From: Candidatus Poribacteria bacterium
GTDB taxonomy: Bacteria > Poribacteria > WGA-4E > WGA-3G
Assembly (NCBI GenBank): GCA_009845505.1
Contig: VXZL01000446.1
Span: forward strand, 1-6,817
Reading direction: 5' to 3'
DNA length: 6,817 bases
This document shows positions 6,816 to 6,817 of this stretch, one piece after another. The notes under the pieces were generated by a model. It had not been told where the DNA came from. It did no database searches and saw only the letters and a program-made list of their open reading frames with translations. The translations under genes were made by a program, and so were the position numbers. Within the stretch, counting starts at the first letter, position 1, and each line of letters starts with the position of its first letter.

Positions 6816-6817
6816 GA

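Overview
The window reads as ordinary chromosomal sequence from a Gram-negative-type bacterium. It has a DegP/HtrA-class periplasmic protease and an exported P1-family peptidase, base composition near 50% GC, and compact gene spacing. The gene mix (DUF1232 membrane protein, HtrA, zinc-less MDR dehydrogenase, EF-G paralogue, DmpA-type peptidase, DUF4416-like protein) would suit an uncultured lineage such as Candidatus Poribacteria. That placement is only an impression from protein style, because no marker gene here settles it. I see no phage, transposon, CRISPR, tRNA or rRNA.

Layout, left to right. (1) 4-390 (+): a small DUF1232/YkvA-like membrane protein whose true start may lie left of the window. 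(2) 391-562: a 172-bp AT-rich intergenic region with an 8-bp inverted repeat, a possible ECF (sigma-E-like) promoter and a strong Shine-Dalgarno. (3) 563-2164 (+): a complete HtrA/Do serine protease with two PDZ domains and an intact catalytic triad. (4) 2165-2292: a 128-bp gap holding a near-consensus sigma70 promoter whose -10 hexamer is exactly the loop of an 18-bp stem followed by a T-rich run. (5) 2293-3291 (+): an MDR dehydrogenase lacking the usual zinc ligands. (6) 3313-5442 (+): an elongation factor G paralogue 21 nt downstream, probably co-transcribed with it. (7) On the minus strand, converging on EF-G with a 7-nt gap: a P1/DmpA-family peptidase (5450-6631). (8) Upstream of it, the C-terminal end of a DUF4416-like protein (6615-6815) that overlaps the peptidase start by 17 nt and runs off the right edge.

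Functionally the window looks like three or four neighbouring transcription units rather than one pathway. HtrA handles envelope protein quality control. The peptidase probably trims small peptides or amides after export. The MDR enzyme and EF-G share an operon with no evident biochemical link. I found no convincing new multi-gene system. The observations most worth checking are the promoter/hairpin element at 2217-2271, the divergent domain IV tip of the EF-G paralogue, and the possible stress-type promoter ahead of htrA.
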